Positions 54,445-58,910 of a DNA stretch of 58,910 bases are shown piece after piece. This stretch comes from Cellulosimicrobium composti. GTDB lineage: Bacteria > Actinomycetota > Actinomycetes > Actinomycetales > Cellulomonadaceae. The stretch lies in the NCBI RefSeq assembly GCF_009711085.1, contig NZ_WMKA01000019.1:1-58910 (forward strand), read 5' to 3'. Under the pieces are notes generated by a model, which did no database searches, was not told where the DNA came from, and worked only from the letters and a program-made list of their open reading frames with translations. The position numbers and the translations under genes are program-made. Position 1 is the first letter of the stretch. Every line of letters begins with the position of its first letter.

Positions 54445-55785
54445 TCAGGCGGGCCAGGCCGGGTCGTCCTGGCCCCACCGGCGCGCGGGCGCGGGGTAGT
54501 CGTCGACCACCTCGCCGGCGAGGCGGTCGGGCGCCGGCCGGGTCGTCGTCAGGGTGACCCCCCGGCCGTCGAGCAGCGCCCGGTGCGCGACGACGCAGCG
54601 CGGCCCGGGCGTGCGCGGCTCCCCGTGCGCCGGGTCGCGTCGGGGCGCGACGAGCAGCGCGTGCGCGGTGCGGGCGAGGGCGCCGTCCACGTCGCGCCCG
54701 CGGCCGTCGGCCGCGCGCCCGGCGAGCGCGTCGACGACCGCCGCGGCGACGAGGTACCCCGTCGCGTGGTCGAGCGCCTGGGCGGGCAGCGCGCCGGGTG
54801 TCGCGTTCGCGGGCGGGCTCGTCGCCCCGTCCCGCGAGCCCTCGACGAGCGCGATCCCGCTCGCCGCCTGGACGATCGAGTCGAAGCCGCGACGCCCGGC
54901 CCACGGGCCGTCGTCGCCCCAGGCCGTGACGCGCGCGCGGACCGCGCCGGGCGGGAGGCCCAGCCCGAACGCCTCGACCGCCCCGGGCCGGTAGCCCGTG
55001 ACCAGGACGTCCGCCGCGTCGAGCAGCTCCTGCGCGCGGGTGCGGCCGTCGCGGGTCGCGAGGTCGAGCAGCGCGGACCGCTTGCCCTGGCCCGTGTCGA
55101 GGTGCTGCACCTCGATCTCGGGGAGCCTCGGCGGGTCGAGGCGCAGCACGTCGGCGCCGAGCAGCGCGAGCGTGCGGGTCGCGACCGGACCCGCGATGAC
55201 GCGCGTGAGGTCGAGCACCCGGACCCCCGCGAGCGGGCGCGGTCCGCGGTCGAGCGGTCGAGCGGCGCCGTCGTCGTCGCGCACCGCCGTGCGCACCGGA
55301 GTGCCCGACGCCGCCGCCCGGCCGGGTGCCGACGCGCGCCACTCGTCCTCGGTGCGCACGCGCACGGCGATCGCGCCCGTCGCCGCGGCGGCGTCCTCGA
55401 CGTCCTGCGCCGACCGCTCCGCGAGCGCCGCGGTCACGTCGTCGCGCGTCGGGTTCGCGGCGGTGCCGTGGGGGAGGACGAGGAGCGCGAGCAGCCGCGC
55501 GCGGTGGTGCGGGTAGTTGGCGTGCGTGCGGACCCAGCCGTCCGCGGCGCGGAAGAACCCCGAGAGCGGCGCGAAGCCGTCCACAGGCTCCCCGTCGACG
55601 CGCAGGAGGCGGTCGCTCGCGAACGCCGCCGCGACGCGCTCCGGGTCGGGCGGCGGGGCGGGGGCGGTCCGGCCCGCGCGCGCCGCCGCGTCCTGCACCG
55701 CGGCCACCGACGCGACCGCGAGGTCCAGGACGGGCAGGGTCGCGGCGAGCAGCCCGGGCGTGCCGGGACCCGACGTCGTCGTCAT
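54445..55785 (-). CDS. CaiB/BaiF (family III) CoA-transferase-like protein
   Basis: 446 aa. The C-terminal half is family III CoA-transferase: RPLAGVRVLDLTRVIAGPVATRTLALLGADVLRLDPP, GKRSALLDLATRDGR, ADVLVTGYRPGAVEAFGLG, and ARVTAWGDDGPWAGRRGFDSIVQAASG. The N-terminal ~180 residues resemble a second, degenerate copy (GFFRAADGWVRTHANYPHHRARLLALL). The family moves CoA between carboxylic acids through an Asp-linked intermediate; I could not place the catalytic Asp confidently. Substrate unknown. Start ATG with TACCGT 6 nt before it. Confidence 0.82.
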   Translation of the reverse strand: MTTTSGPGTPGLLAATLPVLDLAVASVAAVQDAAARAGRTAPAPPPDPERVAAAFASDRLLRVDGEPVDGFAPLSGFFRAADGWVRTHANYPHHRARLLALLVLPHGTAANPTRDDVTAALAERSAQDVEDAAAATGAIAVRVRTEDEWRASAPGRAAASGTPVRTAVRDDDGAARPLDRGPRPLAGVRVLDLTRVIAGPVATRTLALLGADVLRLDPPRLPEIEVQHLDTGQGKRSALLDLATRDGRTRAQELLDAADVLVTGYRPGAVEAFGLGLPPGAVRARVTAWGDDGPWAGRRGFDSIVQAASGIALVEGSRDGATSPPANATPGALPAQALDHATGYLVAAAVVDALAGRAADGRGRDVDGALARTAHALLVAPRRDPAHGEPRTPGPRCVVAHRALLDGRGVTLTTTRPAPDRLAGEVVDDYPAPARRWGQDDPAWPA

Positions 55786-55791
55786 GGCCCG

Positions 55792-55797
55792 ACGGTA
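55792..55797 (-). promoter_or_regulatory. -10 element, probable leaderless promoter for the CoA-transferase gene
   Basis: On the minus strand TACCGT ends 6 nt before the ATG at 55785. There is no ribosome binding site in the gap. Confidence 0.45.
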
Positions 55798-55866
55798 CCC
55801 CTGGCCGCGGCCACGATTCACCCGCGCTCGCTGCGCGCCGGTGTGAACGCTCACGTACCGTGCTGA

Positions 55867-55889
55867 CGGCGTGTCAACCCGACACGCCG
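55867..55889 (+). promoter_or_regulatory. Hairpin in the leader of the M23 hydrolase gene
   Basis: CGGCGTGTC (55867-55875) and its complement GACACGCCG (55881-55889) with an AACCC loop, 30 bp before the start codon. It could be an operator or an mRNA leader structure. I see no c-di-AMP (ydaO) riboswitch fold, which often precedes such genes. Confidence 0.4.
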
Positions 55890-55918
55890 GACGAACGGGT
55901 GCTTTTCAGGGGGACGAG

Positions 55919-57184
55919 ATGGTGCGGAGAACGAGGCGCTGGACGGGCGTCGGCCTGGTCATGGCGACGGCGCTGGCCACGGGGGTCGGGACGGCCCTCG
56001 TGGCCCCGAGCGCGAGCGCGGCCGCGACCACCGTGGTCTCGCCCCTCGCGGCGCGCGCGTACTCGGTCTCGTCGTCCTACGGCCCGCGCTGCATGCCGAT
56101 CCCCAACGCCTCGACCTGGCACCTCGGCCAGGACCTCGGCGCGACCTCCGGCACGCGGATCAACGCGATCGCCGACGGGACGGTGCTCAAGGCCGGCAGC
56201 GTCACCGGGTTCGGCCAGTGGGTCGTGCTGCGCCACACCGTCGGCGGCGAGACCGTGTCGAGCGTCTACGGGCACGTGCTCGACGGCGACAAGTACGTCA
56301 AGGTCGGCCAGAAGGTGAAGGCGGGCCAGCGCATCGCCGACGTGGGCTCGACCGGCACGTCGACGTCCCCCCACCTGCACCTCGAGGTCTGGCGCGGCAC
56401 CTACGGGTCCGGGGCCGCGCACGTCGACCCGCTCGCCTACCTCAAGAACAAGGGCGTCGACCTCGGCCGGAACGCGACCCGCGTCGCGGCCCGCTCGACC
56501 CCCGCGTCGTGCACCTACTACGCGACGACGGCCGTGAACCTGCGCAAGAGCGCGTCCACGAGCGCCGCGGTGCTCGCCCTCGTCCCGCGCGGCGCCGCCG
56601 TCGTCGGCAAGCCCGGCGACGGCTCGGGGAGCTGGCGCAAGGTCACCTACGGCAAGACCACGGGGTGGGTGTCGGCCGCGTACGTCGGGCCGACGAAGCC
56701 CGCGCCGGTCGCCACCCCGGCCGCCGCCAAGCCCGCCGCGACGACGACCCGGTACGTCACCGCGAACCCGCTCAACCTCCGGGCGTCGGCGACGACGTCC
56801 TCCGCGGTCCTCGCCCGGCTCGCCAAGGGCACGAAGCTCTCCGTGCTGTCCACCTCGGGCGGCTGGCTCAAGGTCACCGCGAACGGGAGGACGGGGTGGG
56901 TGTCGGCGCAGTACACGTCGACCAGCGCTCCGGCCGCCGCGGCGGCCAAGCCGGCGCCCAAGCCGACGCCGGCGCCGCCCAAGGCCGCCGTCTCGTACGT
57001 GACGGCCTCCGTGCTCAACCTGCGCAAGAGCGCGTCCACGTCGTCCGCCGTGGTGGCCAAGCTGCCCCGCGGGACGGCGGTCACGCACGCGGGCACGGCC
57101 TCGAAGGGGTGGCTCAAGGTGACCGTGGGCGGCCGGACGGGCTACGTCTCGACCACCTACCTGTCGGCCACGAAGCCGCGCTGA
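55919..57184 (+). CDS. Secreted M23 peptidase with three SH3 domains
   Basis: 421 aa. Signal peptide (VRRTRRWTGVGLVMATALATGVGTALVAPSASA). LytM-type M23 domain (~45-180) with zinc ligands H68 and D72 (HLGQD) and H152/H154 (HLHLEVW). Three bacterial SH3 (SH3_3) domains at ~197-258, 278-336 and 359-418 share AVNLRKSAST / PLNLRASATT / VLNLRKSAST, separated by Lys/Pro/Ala linkers. It should cut peptidoglycan cross-links and bind the wall through the SH3 modules. The ATG at 55919 was chosen for AGGGGG 6-11 nt upstream. All catalytic residues appear intact. Confidence 0.9.
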   Translation: MVRRTRRWTGVGLVMATALATGVGTALVAPSASAAATTVVSPLAARAYSVSSSYGPRCMPIPNASTWHLGQDLGATSGTRINAIADGTVLKAGSVTGFGQWVVLRHTVGGETVSSVYGHVLDGDKYVKVGQKVKAGQRIADVGSTGTSTSPHLHLEVWRGTYGSGAAHVDPLAYLKNKGVDLGRNATRVAARSTPASCTYYATTAVNLRKSASTSAAVLALVPRGAAVVGKPGDGSGSWRKVTYGKTTGWVSAAYVGPTKPAPVATPAAAKPAATTTRYVTANPLNLRASATTSSAVLARLAKGTKLSVLSTSGGWLKVTANGRTGWVSAQYTSTSAPAAAAAKPAPKPTPAPPKAAVSYVTASVLNLRKSASTSSAVVAKLPRGTAVTHAGTASKGWLKVTVGGRTGYVSTTYLSATKPR

Positions 57185-57231
57185 GCCCGCGTGGCCCGGG
57201 CGGCCCGGCCGGCGGGCCGGGGCGTGCGGGC
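57185..57231. terminator. Terminator between M23 and the beta-rich protein genes
   Basis: An inner stem CCCGGCC (57204-57210) / GGCCGGG (57215-57221) with GGCG loop lies inside outer GCCCGC (57185-57190) / GCGGGC (57226-57231). It occupies the whole 64-bp gap between the convergent stops. Confidence 0.55.
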
Positions 57232-57248
57232 GTCCCGCGGGTGCGCGG

Positions 57249-58910
57249 TCAGTCGCCGACGCTCACGGTCCCCGGGAAGCGCGCCGACGACCCGTCGGTG
57301 ATCGACCCGTCGCCCGCGGCGTTGATCTCCGCGATCATCATGACGAGGTCGAGGTCGGAGCTCGCCGCGCGGGCGAGGCCCGTCGCGAGCTGGTACGGGT
57401 CCGTGACGGGGTTCATGTCGTAGTCCGTGACGATCGCCCGCGTCCTGAGGTTCAGGGCGTCGTTCTCGACCGCGGTGCGCACGCTCTCCGAGAGCCGGCT
57501 CATCTGCGACTCCGTGAGCGTGAGCGTCACCTGCTGGCCCGGCGCCACCTCGCCCGACGGCGAGAACCCGGAGAACTCCGGGGTGTTGAAGTACTGCGAC
57601 GACGTGTCGTCCGCCGTGACGTCGAACGCGTACGTGCGCGCCGAGAGGTCCTCCGTCCCGGACGCGTCGAACGCCTGCGTGAGCCGGAAGTCCCCGCGCT
57701 CGCCGTACGTCGCGGTGAGGAGCTGCTCGGTGCTGCCGTCCGGGTAGGTCGTGGCGACGAGCGACCCGGTGTTCTGCCCGATCTCCCACTTTGCGCCCCC
57801 GACGGGCGTGTCAAAGCCGACCGTCGACGTCGAGTCGTACTCCAGGCGCTCGATCGTCGTGGTGCCCGAGACGCCGGTCGACGGCTCCGACGGGAGCTCG
57901 CCCGTGACGAGGTACGCGTCGTAGGCGGCCTGGCCCTCGGGCGTCGAGAGGTCGAGCTCGGCCGTCCGCAGCGACGCGCCGTCGAGCGACGTCGTGTTGC
58001 CGAGCATGACCTTCACGACGTCGAGGTCGAGCCCGAGGCCCGCGTGGTTCGCGACGGCCTCCGTCGGGCCCGCGGTGACGCGGACCGTGTCCTCGCCCGT
58101 GCGCTCGACGAGGCTCGTCACGCCGCTCGCGTCCTTGACCGACGACTCGACGGCGATGTGCCGGAACGCCGCGTCGAGGTCCGTCTTCGTGTAGCTGCCG
58201 CCGTCCATCGTCACGGACGACCCGACCGGCATGCTGCGGGGGTCGAACGGGTTGATGGACCCGGGGTCGGTGACGTTCGCGTCGTCGGGCACCCGCACGG
58301 TGTACGCCGACGTCAGGCCGGTCGTGTACCCGCCGCTGATGCCCGTGCCGCCCTTCGAGACGCCGCCCTCGACGCCGATCGAGACGTCCGCCTTCGACGT
58401 GTAGGTGGTGAACCCGTCCGCGGTCTTCTCGCCCTCGGTGTACGCGGCGCCCCCGGTGACCCCGAACGAGACCTTCGCCCCGTTCGACGCGGTGAACCAG
58501 TCCTTGAGCGAGCCGGTGCCCGAGACGGTCGTCGAGCCGGCCTCGGGGTCGTGCGAGACGCCGACGCCGACCTTCGCGTCCGTGCCCTCCGTGGCGGGTC
58601 GCCCGAGGCTCGAGTCGTCGGTGCCGGCGGTGCGGTCGCCCTTGACGGTGACCGTGGGGCCGCCCGGGGTGCCGCCGCCGTCGTCCGCGCCGGTGCCGCC
58701 CGAGCCGCTGCCGCCGGGACCGCTGCCTCCGGCGCCGGGGCTCCCGGACCCGCCCGGCCCGGTGCCGCCGGACCCCGTGCCGCCGGACCCGGGGCCGCCC
58801 GCCGCGCCCGGCCCGCCGCCCGGGCCCCCGGTGCCGTCGGTGCTCGCGGACTCCTGCTGGTCGGCGTTGCGCCGCACGGCGTCCGCGGCGTCGCGCAGGG
58901 CCGCGGCCGC
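57249..58910 (-). CDS. Beta-rich protein with Gly-rich linker, 5' truncated, possibly type VII secretion-associated
   Basis: The frame runs to the window edge, so the N-terminus is missing; ~553 residues are visible. The first visible segment (AAALRDAADAVRRNADQQES) looks like the end of a helical WXG100/ESX-type domain. Then comes a ~60-residue Gly/Ser/Pro repeat and a ~480-residue domain of unknown type. Its first third is built of alternating polar/non-polar stretches (AKVSFGVTGGAAYTEGEKT, TYTSKADVSIGVEGGVSKGG, TGLTSAYTVRV), the pattern of amphipathic beta strands. The remainder mixes helices and strands and has no motif I recognise, no Cys, and no signal visible. An effector, toxin or adhesin is a guess only. 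Confidence 0.5.
   Translation of the reverse strand, partial: AAAALRDAADAVRRNADQQESASTDGTGGPGGGPGAAGGPGSGGTGSGGTGPGGSGSPGAGGSGPGGSGSGGTGADDGGGTPGGPTVTVKGDRTAGTDDSSLGRPATEGTDAKVGVGVSHDPEAGSTTVSGTGSLKDWFTASNGAKVSFGVTGGAAYTEGEKTADGFTTYTSKADVSIGVEGGVSKGGTGISGGYTTGLTSAYTVRVPDDANVTDPGSINPFDPRSMPVGSSVTMDGGSYTKTDLDAAFRHIAVESSVKDASGVTSLVERTGEDTVRVTAGPTEAVANHAGLGLDLDVVKVMLGNTTSLDGASLRTAELDLSTPEGQAAYDAYLVTGELPSEPSTGVSGTTTIERLEYDSTSTVGFDTPVGGAKWEIGQNTGSLVATTYPDGSTEQLLTATYGERGDFRLTQAFDASGTEDLSARTYAFDVTADDTSSQYFNTPEFSGFSPSGEVAPGQQVTLTLTESQMSRLSESVRTAVENDALNLRTRAIVTDYDMNPVTDPYQLATGLARAASSDLDLVMMIAEINAAGDGSITDGSSARFPGTVSVGD
58674..58835 (-). repeat. Gly-rich coding repeat (GGSG/GGTG units)
   Basis: Near-tandem 9-15 bp units encoding PGGSGSGGTG-like runs link the helical start to the beta-rich domain of the truncated protein. 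Flexible spacer. Confidence 0.8.

Noticed and set aside
55843-55854. Rex-like site GTGAACGCTCAC near the CoA-transferase/M23 gap
   Set aside because: Only four base pairs are symmetric, and it lacks the TTGTGAA/TTCACAA halves of a Rex operator.
55860-55918. ydaO (c-di-AMP) riboswitch before the M23 gene
   Set aside because: The leader is too short and the conserved junction motifs are absent; only a simple 9-bp hairpin is visible.
1-58910. tRNA, rRNA, CRISPR arrays, insertion sequences, attachment sites
   Set aside because: Looked for cloverleaf ends, spaced direct repeats and transposase motifs; none seen. The palindromic elements carry no gene and lack the regular spacing of CRISPR repeats.

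Overview
The window is very GC-rich DNA (about 75% by eye) with dense operons, many ATGA/GTGA start-stop overlaps, many GTG starts, and Gram-positive actinobacterial gene content: coproporphyrin-branch haem genes, a CsoR-type copper regulon, a mycobacterial-type leucine degradation operon, and a Tat-type exported glycosidase. I infer a high-GC actinobacterium, most likely Micrococcales near Cellulomonadaceae/Promicromonosporaceae (for example Cellulosimicrobium). That placement is inference. I see no rRNA, tRNA, CRISPR array, prophage or transposase.

Layout. 1-1039: 3' part of a large multipass membrane protein. 1161-4664: exported GH95 alpha-L-fucosidase with two discoidin-like modules inserted in its N-terminal domain. 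4699-6072 (-): ankyrin/Imm35-like protein and an Lrp/AsnC regulator. 6215-17038 (+): eight-gene branched-chain keto acid/leucine operon (E1a, E1b, E2, carboxyltransferase, biotin carboxylase, acyl-CoA dehydrogenase, MaoC hydratase, CitE-type lyase), the gene set of M. tuberculosis Rv2495c-Rv2502c. 17154-22547: papain-like protein, pntAB transhydrogenase, DUF4333 lipoprotein, chloramphenicol-type MFS pump. 22796-26506: pseudokinase/LPG-synthase-like membrane protein and an HdeD-family protein. 26780-32579: complete peptide ABC importer. 32616-34993 (-): CPBP protease, ribbon-helix-helix protein, SPFH protein. 35237-38058: regulator plus ABC exporter. 38154-41806 (-): copA, copZ, csoR with two CsoR boxes. 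42051-44479: small membrane protein, DUF2330 protein, second HdeD protein. 44604-51951 (-): hemE, cgoX, hemC, hemD, hemB, hemL, with hemA divergent at 52002. 53450-57184: ppx, CoA-transferase, M23/SH3 cell-wall hydrolase. 57249-58910 (-): C-terminal part of a Gly-rich, beta-rich protein that resembles a type VII secretion-associated protein.

How the genes work together. The leucine operon should turn branched-chain 2-keto acids into acyl-CoAs and carry isovaleryl-CoA through methylcrotonyl-, methylglutaconyl- and HMG-CoA to acetyl-CoA and acetoacetate; only the E3 subunit is absent. The hem block encodes glutamyl-tRNA to coproporphyrin III, without ferrochelatase or ChdC in the window. The copper block is a sensor-chaperone-exporter set.

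Unexplained structure. A family of palindromic elements (about 47-60 bp, core CACGGGGTTGCTGTCG) occurs at 15.36, 33.6, 38.1 and 44.5 kb, and a degenerate copy lies in frame inside the biotin carboxylase gene at 13.4 kb. A perfect 16-bp palindrome precedes the SPFH gene. A 59-bp hairpin lies between copZ and copA. Seven genes have a TAnnnT hexamer ending 6-7 nt before the start codon, which suggests leaderless transcripts.
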